Assembly (NCBI RefSeq): GCF_036227125.1
Contig: NZ_CP109435.1
Location: 8,804,001-8,868,000 of the forward strand
Direction: 5' to 3'
From: Streptomyces sp. NBC_01485
Lineage (GTDB): Bacteria; Actinomycetota; Actinomycetes; Streptomycetales; Streptomycetaceae
Length of the DNA: 64,000 nucleotides
In this document: one piece after another, positions 24,888-34,144 of the stretch
Layout: each line of letters opens with the position of its first letter
Numbering within the stretch: the first letter of the stretch is position 1
Notes under the pieces: model-generated
Database searches by the model: none
What the model saw: only the letters and a program-made list of their open reading frames with translations
What the model was told of the DNA's origin: nothing
Program-made: the position numbers and the translations under genes

Positions 24888-26915
24888 CTACGGGGTCACG
24901 TCCGTGACCCTCCAGCGCTGGTTGGCATTGGAGTTGGCCAGCCACGTCGTGACGGCCGCGCCCTCGTTGGTCGCCTGGCCGCCGACTTCGAGGAGGCGCC
25001 CGGTGGCCGCGTTGACCAGGGTCCACGTCCCGTCACCGGTGGTCGACATGGTCCACTCGGTGGCCGGGTCCTGCTTGCCGGTGTCCGGTTCGATCACCGG
25101 CACGTTGTCGCGGACGGCGAGGCGCTTGCCCTCGGCCGGGTTGGCGAAGACGTAGCGCTGGCGGGCGCCCTTCTCGCCGTGCCGGGCGTCCAACTGCCAC
25201 TCCTGCGCGACGGTGCCGTTGGCCGAGCCGAGGACCAGGTTCGTGCCGCCCGCCGAGACGGTCACCGCCTTGCCGCTCTGCACGCCGGTCAGCGTGTACG
25301 AGTGGCCCTTGCTGAACAGGCCCGCGTTCTTCGCGACACCCGAGACGCCCTTGACGGCGAAGGAGGTCACGGACTGGGCCGGCACGGTGTACGTGGCCTT
25401 GCCGTCCACGACCTTGACCGGGGCCTGCTGCTTGAGCTTGCCGTCGGCGCTGGTCACGGTCGGCGTGACGGTCGCGTTGCCCTTGACGGTGCGGAACTTG
25501 CCCAGGTCGATGGTGACCGTACGGGCCGCGGTGGTGGAGTTGACGTGGACGAGAGAGGCGCCCTTGCCGTCCGCGGTCACGGCGGCGGCGCTGGAGGTGT
25601 CGTCCACCTTGATCAGCTTGTCGCCGGGCTTGATGAAGTGCGTGAAGTTGCGCGCGGTGTCGAACTTGGTGTTCGTGAAGATCGGGCAGGACTGGAGCGT
25701 GTCCGCCTTGGCGCAGCTGAACGGGAGCTGGATGGAACCCCAGTTGCCGCCCTTGGCGGTCTCGCCGCCCGGCTTCATGTTGTCGTAGTCCTCGACCGGC
25801 TGCCAGAACACCCAGGCGGTGGGCTCCAGTTCGCGCAGGTCGTTCACCATCTGCTGGGCGAGCCCGAGGCCCGGCCGCATGTCGGTGAAGCTCTGCCCGT
25901 CGCCCCAGTCGCCCTCGACCTCGCTCATCCACAGCGGCTTGCCGGCGGCCTTGGCGAGGTCGCGCACGGTGGTGCGCTGCCCGGTGCCGTAGGTGTGGAC
26001 GTTCATCTGGTCGACGAGGTCCCTGGACGCCTGCGAGTACGCGTTCCAGTTCGTCGCGAAGAGCGACGGGTTGGTCTCGTCCATCGCCGATATCCCGGCC
26101 TTGACCTTGGCCTTCTTCAGCGCGGGCGCCAGCGCGGCAAGCACCCTCTGCTGGAGCTCGGGGCCGATGTGGGCGCCCTCCTGGCGGCCGCCGACGGGCT
26201 GGCCGTCCGCGCCCAACTGGGTGCCCCAGTAGCCGGTGTTGGGCTCGTTGAAGGGGTCGATCGTGTCGACCTTGATGCCCTCGGCCTTCTCCAGCCGCTT
26301 CGTCGCCCCCGCGAGGTAGGCGGCGAAGTCGTCGACCGAGTCGGCCTTCAACTGGTCGGCGTTGGCGTCGAAGCCGCCGGACACGTACCCGCTGTTCGTC
26401 ATGAACCACGGCGGGGAGTTGCTGAACGTCTCCCAGTGGGTGATGTCCTTCTTGATGTGGTCCACCCACCAGCGCTGGGTGGCGTCGGCGTCCTTGTTCC
26501 AGTCGGCCGGGTCGTCCGCGCTCCACCAGTCGGTGTCCTCGCGGGTGGTGCCCGCAGGAGCCTTCCACCAGCCCTCGACCGCCCCGCCGGCCCGCAGATA
26601 GTCCTTCACGTCCGGCGCGTTGCCGCCGCCGATGTTGTAGCGGGCGATGTTCAGCGCGAGACCGTCGTCGCCGAAGAGCAGCTTGGCGAGCTTCTCGCGG
26701 ACCGCCGGGGGATAGTCGCCGGTGGCGTTGGCGAACCAGACCAGGCTGGTGCCCCAGCCCTCGAACTTCTCCTGCTGGTACGACGGGTCCGGCGTCACGG
26801 TGACGGCGGCCTCGGCGTGCGCCTGCACGGGGACGCTGAGCAGGGCGGCCCCGCTGGCCAGCGCGGTGAGTGCCGCGGCCCCGAGGGACCGTCTGCTACG
26901 GATACGGCGTGCCAT
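24888..26915 (-). CDS. Secreted GH30-type endo-beta-1,6-galactanase with RICIN domain
   Basis: A 675-residue exported enzyme. The signal peptide has an Arg-rich head and ends near VQAHAEA. The GH30 barrel follows (about 40-480), with the acid/base in FNEP (E224) and the nucleophile in WMSEVEG (probably E332). A C-terminal RICIN-type carbohydrate-binding trefoil (about 540-675) carries the QEW and NQRW marks. Its sequence pattern fits the bacterial endo-beta-1,6-galactanases of GH30, which cut the side chains of plant arabinogalactan. ATG 26915 has GGGAG five bases upstream. It is last in the operon with GH42 and the sugar importer, which supports this substrate. Confidence 0.85.
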   Translation of the reverse strand: MARRIRSRRSLGAAALTALASGAALLSVPVQAHAEAAVTVTPDPSYQQEKFEGWGTSLVWFANATGDYPPAVREKLAKLLFGDDGLALNIARYNIGGGNAPDVKDYLRAGGAVEGWWKAPAGTTREDTDWWSADDPADWNKDADATQRWWVDHIKKDITHWETFSNSPPWFMTNSGYVSGGFDANADQLKADSVDDFAAYLAGATKRLEKAEGIKVDTIDPFNEPNTGYWGTQLGADGQPVGGRQEGAHIGPELQQRVLAALAPALKKAKVKAGISAMDETNPSLFATNWNAYSQASRDLVDQMNVHTYGTGQRTTVRDLAKAAGKPLWMSEVEGDWGDGQSFTDMRPGLGLAQQMVNDLRELEPTAWVFWQPVEDYDNMKPGGETAKGGNWGSIQLPFSCAKADTLQSCPIFTNTKFDTARNFTHFIKPGDKLIKVDDTSSAAAVTADGKGASLVHVNSTTAARTVTIDLGKFRTVKGNATVTPTVTSADGKLKQQAPVKVVDGKATYTVPAQSVTSFAVKGVSGVAKNAGLFSKGHSYTLTGVQSGKAVTVSAGGTNLVLGSANGTVAQEWQLDARHGEKGARQRYVFANPAEGKRLAVRDNVPVIEPDTGKQDPATEWTMSTTGDGTWTLVNAATGRLLEVGGQATNEGAAVTTWLANSNANQRWRVTDVTP

Positions 26916-26951
26916 CTGTGCTCCCAACTGCGGTGCGGTCGCTGTGGTGGG

Positions 26952-26978
26952 CCCCTCCCGCCACGCGGGCAGGAGGGG
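26952..26978 (-). terminator. Hairpin between GH42 and GH30 genes
   Basis: CCCCTCC (26952-26958) pairs with GGAGGGG (26972-26978), with a further CCGC/GCGG pairing possible inside the loop. It lies within the operon, so it may set the level or stability of the GH30 part of the message rather than end transcription fully. Confidence 0.5.
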
Positions 26979-27040
26979 ATGGCCCCCGGCCCGGCTGCGC
27001 GCCGGGCCGAGGAGTCATGGGGTGCGGGTCGTGCGTGGGT

Positions 27041-29089
27041 TCAGCTGCCGGGCTGTCGCAGTACGGCGACCTCGCGCGGCCCGAGGACGAGGGCGCCGGG
27101 GGCGCCGTCCGCGCCGCCGATCAGCACCTCGCCGTCCAGTCCCGGCACCGGCACCGCGCTGTCGGTCCGGTTGACCAGGAACAGGAACCGGCCCTCGGCG
27201 CCGCGCCGGACGGTCAGCTCGACCAACCCCTGTGCGCTCGACGGCAGTTCACTGCTGACACCGGTCGGCTCCAGCAGCCGCGGCAGCAGCGAGCGCAGCC
27301 CGTCCACGCCGAGCCGGGTGGAGACGTACGAGGCCGAACCGCCGCCCGTCGGCCGCCGGGTGACGGCGGGACGTCCGGCGTGCACCCCGGTGCGGTAGTG
27401 CGCCAGGACGTCGGTGTCGGCGTCGGTGACGGTGATCCGGTCGGTCCACAGGCTGCCCGAGGTGGCGTCGTCCAGCTCCACACTCTCCCCGGCGAGCAGC
27501 GGACCGAACTCCTCGATGCGGATGCCGAGCAGGTCGCGCAGCGCGCCCGGGTAACCGCCGAGCCAGACATGGTCGTTCTCGTCGACGATGCCGGAGAAGT
27601 ACGTGGTGACGAGGTGGCCGCCCTGCTCGGCGTAGCGCGTCAGCTCCTTGGCCAGCTCGGCCGGCACGACGTGCAGCACGGGCGCGACGAGCACCTGGTG
27701 GCGGGATAGGTCGGCGCGGGTGGTGACGAGGTCGGCGCGGATGCCGAGGGCGAGGAGCGCCGAGTACCAGTCGAGCGCCTCCTGCCGGTAGTCCAGCAGG
27801 GCGGTGGGGTGGGAGTCCTGCTCGCTGGCCCACCACGACTGCCAGTCGTAGAGGATGCCGACGGCCGCCGGCTCCCGCTCCGAACCCGCCACCGGGGCGA
27901 GGGACTTGAGCTTGGCGCCGAGGTCGGCCACGGCGCGGAAGAGGTCGCTGTCCTGGCCGGCGTGCGGGACCATCGCCGAGTGGTACTTCTCGGCGCCGGC
28001 CGCCGACTGCCGCCACTGGAAGAAGCACACCGCGTCCGCGCCGTGCGCCACGTGCAGCAGCGAGTCACGGGCCAGGTCGCCGGGCCGCTTCGCCACGTTG
28101 ACGTGCTGCCAGTTGACGGCGCTGGTGGACTGCTCCATCAGGAACCACGGCCGGCCGCTCGCGATGCCGCTGACGAGGTTCGCCGAGAACGACAGCTCGT
28201 CGCGGTCCTGCGGGCCGGGGTGCACGTAGTGGTCGTTGGAGACGAAGTCGATCTCGCCCGCCCAGTCCGGGTAGTTCATGCCCTTGGTGCCGCCCATCAC
28301 CATGAAGTTGGTGGTGACCGGGACACCGGGCGTGATCTCCCGCAGGATCTCGCGCTCCGCGACGAGGTGGTCCTTCAGCGCGTCCGACGAGAACCGCTTG
28401 AAGTCCAGCTGCTGGGTGGGGTTCGGGTGCGAGGCGGCCAGCCGCGGCGGCAGGATCTGCTCCCAGTCGCTGTAGCGCTGCGACCAGAACGCCGTGCCCC
28501 AGGCGTGGTTGAGGGCGTCGAGGCTGCCGTAGCGGGCGCGCAGCCAGACGCGGAAGGCGCGGGCCGCGTCGTCCGAGTAGTCGTAGATGTTGTGGCAGCC
28601 CAGCTCGTTGGAGACATGCCAGGCGACCAGGGCCGGATGGTCCTGGTAGCGGCCGGCGATCTCCCGGACCAGCCGCAGGGCGTGCTCGCGGAAGACGGGC
28701 GAGGTGGGCCGCCAGTGCTGGCGGGCGCCCGGCCAGAGCGTCTCACCGTTCGCCGTGACCGGCAGGATCTCCGGGTGGGCGGTGCTGAGCCAGGGCGGCG
28801 GGGAGGCGGTGGCGGTGGCCAGGTCGACGCCGATGCCGCCCGCGTGCAGCAGGTCCATGATCTCGTCGAGCCAGCCGAAGTCCCAGGTGTCCGGGCCCGG
28901 TTGGATCCGGGCCCAGGAGAAGATCCCCACGGAGACGACGGTGACGCCGGCCTCGCGCATCAGCCGGACGTCCTCCTCCCACACGTCCCGGGGCCACTGC
29001 TCGGGGTTGTAGTCGGCGCCGTAGGCCAGACGCGGAGCGGGGTCACCGTCCGCCCCGCGCAGCATGCGGGACTGGAGGGTGGAGATCAT
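27041..29089 (-). CDS. GH42 beta-galactosidase
   Basis: A 682-residue cytoplasmic enzyme (no signal peptide) of glycoside hydrolase family 42. The barrel contains HVSNELGCHN with acid/base E162 and FLMEQSTSAVNW with nucleophile E319. The second domain (about 390-600) is the GH42 trimerisation domain and the C-terminus is a small beta domain. It would cleave galactose from imported galacto-oligosaccharides. It lies between the sugar-binding protein and the secreted galactanase in the same operon, downstream of the LacI operators. ATG 29089 is the start. Length and motifs are normal for the family. Confidence 0.95.
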   Translation of the reverse strand: MISTLQSRMLRGADGDPAPRLAYGADYNPEQWPRDVWEEDVRLMREAGVTVVSVGIFSWARIQPGPDTWDFGWLDEIMDLLHAGGIGVDLATATASPPPWLSTAHPEILPVTANGETLWPGARQHWRPTSPVFREHALRLVREIAGRYQDHPALVAWHVSNELGCHNIYDYSDDAARAFRVWLRARYGSLDALNHAWGTAFWSQRYSDWEQILPPRLAASHPNPTQQLDFKRFSSDALKDHLVAEREILREITPGVPVTTNFMVMGGTKGMNYPDWAGEIDFVSNDHYVHPGPQDRDELSFSANLVSGIASGRPWFLMEQSTSAVNWQHVNVAKRPGDLARDSLLHVAHGADAVCFFQWRQSAAGAEKYHSAMVPHAGQDSDLFRAVADLGAKLKSLAPVAGSEREPAAVGILYDWQSWWASEQDSHPTALLDYRQEALDWYSALLALGIRADLVTTRADLSRHQVLVAPVLHVVPAELAKELTRYAEQGGHLVTTYFSGIVDENDHVWLGGYPGALRDLLGIRIEEFGPLLAGESVELDDATSGSLWTDRITVTDADTDVLAHYRTGVHAGRPAVTRRPTGGGSASYVSTRLGVDGLRSLLPRLLEPTGVSSELPSSAQGLVELTVRRGAEGRFLFLVNRTDSAVPVPGLDGEVLIGGADGAPGALVLGPREVAVLRQPGS

Positions 29090-29116
29090 GGCGGTCCTTC
29101 CGAAGGTGGTGCACGG

Positions 29117-29146
29117 GGGCGGCGCGGCCCGGGAGCCGCGCCGCCC
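29117..29146 (-). terminator. Strong hairpin between sugar-binding protein and GH42
   Basis: GGGCGGCGCGGC (29117-29128), loop of six, GCCGCGCCGCCC (29135-29146): a perfect twelve-base stem. Being inside the operon and just after the binding-protein gene, it probably protects or partly terminates the upstream message, so that the binding protein is made in excess over the enzymes. Confidence 0.7.
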
Positions 29147-29247
29147 GGCGTTTTACTGCGTACCGATCACTGCGTACCGACTGCTCGCCGATGGCCCGCC
29201 GACTGCCTCTCGGGCTGTCTACCGGCTGTCTCCCGGCTGCTGTTCGG

Positions 29248-30585
29248 CTACTTCTCGATGGTGAAGCCCTGCTCCTCGCCGTACTTGACCGAGGCCTCCT
29301 GCCAGGTCTTCAGACCGTCCGCGAGCTTGGTGCCCGAGACGTAGGCCTTGCCGACGGTGTCGTTGAAGATCGAGTTGGCGTACTGCTGGAAGGGCAGGTA
29401 CGACCAGTCCGAGGCGACGTTCGCGGCCGACTCGGCGAAGATCTTGTTGGCCTCCTGGCCACCGAAGTAGTCGAACTTGGTGTTCTGGAACTCGGTGGAC
29501 TTCAGCTCCGCGGTGGTCGCCGGGAAGGCGCCCTGCTTGACGCGGGTCTGCACACCGTCACCGGCGTTCGCGTACTCGACGAAGGCGTAGGCGAGTTCCT
29601 TGTTCTCGGCCAGCGCGGGCACGGTCAGCGAGCTGCCGCCGTTCTCCGCGCTCGCCTTGTCGCCCTTGGTCCAGGCCGGCATCGGGGCCGCGCGCCAGTC
29701 ACCCTTGGCGCCGGGCACGCCGGACGCGAAGTTGGCGGGCATCCAGGCGCCGCTGGCCAGGGTGGCGATGGTGCCGTCGCCGAGGCCCTTGTACCAGTCG
29801 TCGGTCCAGCCGTTGATCGGCGAGACGAGCTTCTCGTCGAGCAGCTTCTGCCAGGTGTCCGTGTACTTCTTGGCGCCCGCGTCCGCGAAGTCGATCTTCA
29901 CCTTGGTGCCGTCGACCTTGTACGGACGCGAACCGGCCTGCCACAGCATGCTGGTGGTGAAGCCCGCGTCGCCGGCGTCGTTGGCGATGTAGACCTTCGG
30001 GTCGGCCTTGTGCAGCTTGCGGGCCGCGTCGACGTACTCGTCCCACGTGGTCGGGACGGCGATCTTGTACTTGTCGAAGACCTTCTTGTTGTAGAACAGC
30101 GCCATCGGGCCGGAGTCCATCGGCAGGCCGTACACCTTGTCACCGTCGCTCACGGCGTTCCACGGACCCGGCGTGTACTTGGACGCCAGCTTGTCGGCGC
30201 CGTACGGGGCGAGGTTCGTCAGACCCTTGGTGAGGGAGTACTGGCCCAGCGCGAAGTACTCGACCTGCGCGACGTCGGGCACGCCCTTGCCGGCGGAGAT
30301 GGCGTTCGACAGAGCGGTGTAGTGCTTGTCGCCGGACCGCTCGCTGACCAGGTTGATCTTGACCTTGGGGTACTTCTTCTCGAAGTCGGCGGCGACCGTC
30401 TTGAGCGTGGGCTCCCAGGACCAGACCGTGACCGAGCCGCCCTTCTTCAGGGCAGCCTGGACGTCAGAGGCGGAGACCGCCTTCGTGTCGGAGCTGTCGT
30501 CCGAGCTGCCGCAGGCGGTGGCGCCCAGGGCGAGCGTGGAGAGGAGGGCCATGCCGCGCAGCAGGCGGCCGGTCTTTCTGCGCAT
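29248..30585 (-). CDS. Sugar ABC transporter substrate-binding lipoprotein
   Basis: A 445-residue family-1 extracellular solute-binding protein. The signal peptide ends in a lipobox, ATAC at C25, so it is a lipid-anchored outer-face protein. The mature part has the usual ABC sugar-binding marks (GGSVTVWSWEP, PDVAQVEYFAL, NKKVFDKYKI). It captures the oligosaccharide and hands it to the two permeases. No ATPase gene is present; Streptomyces sugar importers commonly share the MsiK ATPase encoded elsewhere. The downstream start at 30585 was chosen because it puts the lipoprotein signal at the N-terminus. Confidence 0.93.
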   Translation of the reverse strand: MRRKTGRLLRGMALLSTLALGATACGSSDDSSDTKAVSASDVQAALKKGGSVTVWSWEPTLKTVAADFEKKYPKVKINLVSERSGDKHYTALSNAISAGKGVPDVAQVEYFALGQYSLTKGLTNLAPYGADKLASKYTPGPWNAVSDGDKVYGLPMDSGPMALFYNKKVFDKYKIAVPTTWDEYVDAARKLHKADPKVYIANDAGDAGFTTSMLWQAGSRPYKVDGTKVKIDFADAGAKKYTDTWQKLLDEKLVSPINGWTDDWYKGLGDGTIATLASGAWMPANFASGVPGAKGDWRAAPMPAWTKGDKASAENGGSSLTVPALAENKELAYAFVEYANAGDGVQTRVKQGAFPATTAELKSTEFQNTKFDYFGGQEANKIFAESAANVASDWSYLPFQQYANSIFNDTVGKAYVSGTKLADGLKTWQEASVKYGEEQGFTIEK

Positions 30586-30686
30586 GGAGGTGCTTCCACT
30601 TCTTCGTGGGTGGGACAGGTGAGGGTGGGGGTCGCACAAAAGCGGGGCTGAACGTGGGGCTTGGGGGCGGCCCGGGGGCCGCGGGG

Positions 30687-31637
30687 TCACTCCTTGACGC
30701 TGCCGGCGGCCAGACCCGACTGCCAGTACTTCTGGAGCAGCAGGAACGCGGCGATCAGCGGCAGGATGGTGAGCAGCGAACCGGTGATCACCAGGTTGAA
30801 GATCACGTCACCGCCGATGGTCTCCGCCTGGGAGTTCCACGCGCTCAGGCCCAGGGTCAGGGGGTACCAGTCCGAGTTCTTGAGCATGATCAGCGGCAGG
30901 AAGTAGTTGTTCCAGGTGGCGACCGTGGTGAACAGCAGCACGGTCACGATGCCGGGGGAGAGCAGCGGCAGGGCGACGGTGAAGAAGGTCCGCGCCTCGC
31001 CGGCCCCGTCGATGCGGGCGGCCTCGAGGAGTTCGGTGGGGATGGCCTCGGTGGCGAAGACCCACATCAGGTAGAGGCCGAACGGCGAGACCAGCGACGG
31101 GATGATCACCGCCCAGGGGGTGTCGGTCAGGCCCATCTTGCTGAACATCAGGAAGGTGGGCACCGCCAGCGCCGTACCCGGGACGGCCACCGCGCCGATG
31201 ACGACGGCGAAGATGCCCTTCTTGCCGGGGAAGTCGAACTTCGCCAGCGCGTAACCGCCCAGCACCGCGAGGAGGGTCGCGCCGCCGGCGCCGAGCACCA
31301 CGTACATCAGGGTGTTCAGCAGCCAGCGCGTGAACACGCCGTCGTCGTAGGTGAACGTGTCACGGATGTTGTCCCACAGGGCGAAGTCGTGGGCGAACCA
31401 CAGCCCGTTCGAATCGGCCAGGCCCGCCTGGGTCTTGGTGGCGTTGATGAGCAGCCAGACCAGCGGCACCACGGTGTAGACGACGACCAGGGTGGCCAGC
31501 ACGGTCAGCAGCACGCTGCGCTTGGGACGCCCGGCGCTGTGCTTGCGGCCGGCGGTGCGCAGCCGGGGCGCGGACCTGCCCGGGCCGGCGGGCTCGGCGG
31601 GTGCGGGCGGGGAGGCGGTGGTGAGAGGGGTGCTCAT
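30687..31637 (-). CDS. Sugar ABC transporter permease (MalG-type)
   Basis: A 316-residue membrane protein with six predicted spans after a Pro/Arg-rich cytoplasmic head. The EAA loop that docks to the ATPase is EAARIDGAGEARTFFTVALP. It pairs with the next permease to form the import channel. The gene is four bases downstream of the other permease gene and about 100 bases upstream of the binding-protein gene in transcription order. Confidence 0.93.
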   Translation of the reverse strand: MSTPLTTASPPAPAEPAGPGRSAPRLRTAGRKHSAGRPKRSVLLTVLATLVVVYTVVPLVWLLINATKTQAGLADSNGLWFAHDFALWDNIRDTFTYDDGVFTRWLLNTLMYVVLGAGGATLLAVLGGYALAKFDFPGKKGIFAVVIGAVAVPGTALAVPTFLMFSKMGLTDTPWAVIIPSLVSPFGLYLMWVFATEAIPTELLEAARIDGAGEARTFFTVALPLLSPGIVTVLLFTTVATWNNYFLPLIMLKNSDWYPLTLGLSAWNSQAETIGGDVIFNLVITGSLLTILPLIAAFLLLQKYWQSGLAAGSVKE

Positions 31638-31641
31638 CGGG

Positions 31642-32568
31642 TCACGCTCCCTTGCGCATGCCGCGCAGCTGCACGACGTAGGCGATCACCATGGTGATCA
31701 GGCCCATGATGATGGCCACCGTCGCGGAGTAGTTGTGCTGCTGGCCGTTGAAGGACAGCGAGTACGTGTAGAAGTTCGGGGTGAAGTCGGTCGTGATGGC
31801 GTTGCGTGCCAACGGCCGCAGGATGTTCGGCTCGTTGAAGAGCTGGAAGCTGCCGATGATGGAGAAGATCGTCGCGATGACGAGGGCGCCGCGGATCGCG
31901 GGCAGCTTGATCGCGGTGATGACGCGGACCTGTCCGGCGCCGTCGATCTCCGCCGCCTCGTACAGCGAGTGCGGGATGACGCGCAGCGCCGAGTAGAAGA
32001 TCAGCATGTTGTAGCCGACGAACTCCCAGGTGACGATGTTGCCGATCGACGCCAGCACCAGGTCGGGCGAGAGCGGGTTGGGCAGCGTGACGCCGAACGC
32101 CTCGTTGATGTCGCCGACCAGGCCGTACTCCGTGCCGTACATGAAGCCCCACATCAGGGTGGCGACGACGGCGGGCACCGCGTACGGCAGGAAGATCGTG
32201 ATGCGGAAGAAGCTCTTGCCGTAGAGCCGTCCGCTGTCCAGCGCGAGGGCCGCCAGCAGGGCGATGCCGAGCATGATCGGCACCTGGACCGCGAGGAACA
32301 GCGACACCCGGCCGAGGGAAGCCCAGAACTGGTCGTCCTTGATCGCCTGGGAGTAGTTGTCCAGGCCGACGAACTGGTTTCCGCCGATGAGCTGGTCGCG
32401 GAAGAGGCTCAGGTAGATCGAATACACGATCGGGGCCAGGAAGACCAGGGCGAACACGGCCACGAAGGGACCGATGAAACCCCACCCCGTCCAGGAGCGG
32501 CGATCCCGTTTCGCCGGAGGAGGTGCCGGCCGCGGCTCGGCGGCCACCGGCGGTTGCAGCGTCGTCAT
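31642..32568 (-). CDS. Sugar ABC transporter permease (MalF-type)
   Basis: A 308-residue membrane protein with about six spans, starting WGFIGPFVAVFALVFLAPI. The EAA loop is EAAEIDGAGQVRVITAIKLP. It is the first gene of the galactan operon. ATG 32568 is preceded by GAGGAA five bases away; the reading frame continues upstream into the operator region but that part is not protein-like. Expression should be controlled by the LacI-type protein encoded divergently. Confidence 0.93.
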   Translation of the reverse strand: MTTLQPPVAAEPRPAPPPAKRDRRSWTGWGFIGPFVAVFALVFLAPIVYSIYLSLFRDQLIGGNQFVGLDNYSQAIKDDQFWASLGRVSLFLAVQVPIMLGIALLAALALDSGRLYGKSFFRITIFLPYAVPAVVATLMWGFMYGTEYGLVGDINEAFGVTLPNPLSPDLVLASIGNIVTWEFVGYNMLIFYSALRVIPHSLYEAAEIDGAGQVRVITAIKLPAIRGALVIATIFSIIGSFQLFNEPNILRPLARNAITTDFTPNFYTYSLSFNGQQHNYSATVAIIMGLITMVIAYVVQLRGMRKGA

Positions 32569-32641
32569 GTCGTTCCTCGCTCGTCCAGTCCTGGAGCCGG
32601 CGGCGTTGCGCGGAGATGTCCGGACGCCCGCCGCCACCATG

Positions 32642-32657
32642 ATGTTTGCGTAAACAT
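32642..32657. promoter_or_regulatory. LacI-type operator 1
   Basis: ATGTTTGCGTAAACAT is a 16-base palindrome with one mismatched pair, 74 bases upstream of the first permease gene. Its centre is 45 bases from that of operator 2. A CG-centred palindrome with A/T-rich arms is typical for LacI-family proteins. Confidence 0.8.
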
Positions 32658-32686
32658 CAGCCACGCAAGGGGCTCGATGAGCTGTT

Positions 32687-32702
32687 ATGTTTACGTAAAC
32701 AT
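32687..32702. promoter_or_regulatory. LacI-type operator 2
   Basis: ATGTTTACGTAAACAT is a perfect 16-base palindrome between the divergent permease and lacI-type genes. With operator 1 it could let one tetramer or two dimers bind on nearly the same helix face (about 4.3 turns apart) and control both directions. Confidence 0.85.
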
Positions 32703-32809
32703 CTGATGGCGGCATGTCTACACTGCGCCGATAACGAAGGTCAAGGGTCCTCTGAGGAGACCGTCGGGGAGACTGTGACACCCGGGCCGACAGAGAGGTG
32801 GCACACCGA

Positions 32810-33880
32810 GTGGACATGGCTGAAAGAACACCCGCGAAGGTGCCGAGACGCCCCCGGGGCCCCCGGACCACGGCCTCCATGGCGGACGTCGCACGGCTCG
32901 CCGGGGTGTCCTCGCAGACCGTCTCCCGGGTCTCCAACGGTTACGCGGGTGTGAACGAGGAGACCCGGCGGCAGGTGCTCGCGGCCATGAAGGAACTCGG
33001 CTACCGGCCCAACAGCGCCGCGCGCGCGCTCAAGCGCGGGGAGTTCCGCACCATCGGCGTCATCACGTTCACGCTGTCCACGACAGGCAACGTGCGCACC
33101 CTGGAGGCGATCGCCACGTCGGCGGCCGCCGAGGGGTACGCGGTGACGCTGCTGCCGGTGGCCGTCCCCACCACCGACGAGGTGCGCGGTGCGTTCTCCC
33201 GGCTGGAGGAACTGGCCGTCGACGCGGTGATCGTCATCATGGAGGTGCACCTGCTGGACGCGGCGACCGTCAAACTGCCGCCGCACGTCCAGGTCGTGGT
33301 CGTGGACTCCGACGCCGGCGACCACTACACGGTCGTCGACACCGACCAGGCCGGCGGCACCCGCACCGCCGTCCAGCATCTCCTCGACCTCGGGCATCGC
33401 ACCGTCTGGCACCTGGGCGGCCCCGAGGGCTCGTTCGCCGCGCAGCGCCGCGCCGACGCCTGGCGGGCCGCCCTCACCGAGGCGGGCCGCACCGCGCCGC
33501 CCCTCGTCAGGGGCGACTGGTCGGCGGACTCCGGCTACCGGGCCGGCCTCGAACTCGCCGCCCGCGAGGAGTGCACGGCCGTCTTCGCCGCCAACGACCA
33601 GATGGCCCTGGGCCTGCTGCGCGCCCTGCACGAACGCGGACGCCGGGTGCCGGAGGACGTCAGCGTCATCGGCTTCGACGACATCCCCGAGGCCAGCTCC
33701 TTCCTGCCCCCGCTCACCACCCTGCACCAGGACTTCGCCGAGGTCGGCCGCCTCTGCGTCCAGGCGGTGCTGAACACGATGCGCCCGGACGGCTCGGAGC
33801 ACGGCACGACGCTCGTGCCGACGCGGCTGGTGGTACGGGACAGCACGGCGCCGCCGCCCGTGCCTCCGGCGGTTCGCTAG
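32810..33880 (+). CDS. LacI-family transcriptional regulator
   Basis: A 356-residue repressor. The N-terminal HTH reads MADVARLAGVSSQTVSRVSNG (key residues ADVARLAG and TVSRVSN), with the hinge helix SAARALKRG. The rest is a periplasmic-binding-type effector domain ending with PPLTTLHQDF. It most likely binds the two palindromes in front of it and releases them when galacto-oligosaccharide appears. GTG 32810 was chosen for GAGGTGG eight bases upstream; ATG 32816 and GTG 32798 are possible. Confidence 0.92.
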   Translation: MDMAERTPAKVPRRPRGPRTTASMADVARLAGVSSQTVSRVSNGYAGVNEETRRQVLAAMKELGYRPNSAARALKRGEFRTIGVITFTLSTTGNVRTLEAIATSAAAEGYAVTLLPVAVPTTDEVRGAFSRLEELAVDAVIVIMEVHLLDAATVKLPPHVQVVVVDSDAGDHYTVVDTDQAGGTRTAVQHLLDLGHRTVWHLGGPEGSFAAQRRADAWRAALTEAGRTAPPLVRGDWSADSGYRAGLELAAREECTAVFAANDQMALGLLRALHERGRRVPEDVSVIGFDDIPEASSFLPPLTTLHQDFAEVGRLCVQAVLNTMRPDGSEHGTTLVPTRLVVRDSTAPPPVPPAVR

Positions 33881-33956
33881 GGGGTTGCTGGGGAGCTTGG
33901 CCGCGATGTCGCCCGGGGTGGGTTGGGGCACGTTCGGGGTTCGCCCCAGCGCATGG

Positions 33957-34144
33957 GTGCGGGCGAGCGTGGGCCGCGCCGCACGGGTCCGCTGCCGACT
34001 ACGGCTTCAGGCGCCCGCACAAGGGACGTTCTGCTGCTTCAGGTCCCCCACGGCATCGGCGCGGGCGAGTGTGGGCCGCCGTCCGAGCCCGGCGCCGTCG
34101 ATCGCGGCTTCAGGTGGCCGTGCCGGGAGCGTTCCGCTCCTTCG
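33957..34144. repeat. Imperfect 85-base direct repeat, two copies
   Basis: The blocks GCGGGCGAGyGTGGGCCGC, CGGCTTCAGGyG and GGGAnCGTTCyGCT recur with a constant offset of about 103 bases (first copy about 33,957-34,040, second about 34,061-34,144). The second copy overlaps the end of the acyltransferase gene. It looks like an intergenic repeat element or local duplication; no coding potential is seen in the first copy. Confidence 0.6.

Noticed and set aside
24893..24910. GGGTCACG-TC-CGTGACCC palindrome as terminator or operator
   Set aside because: It encodes the last residues of the GH30 protein and has a two-base loop, unsuitable for a hairpin; it could be chance.
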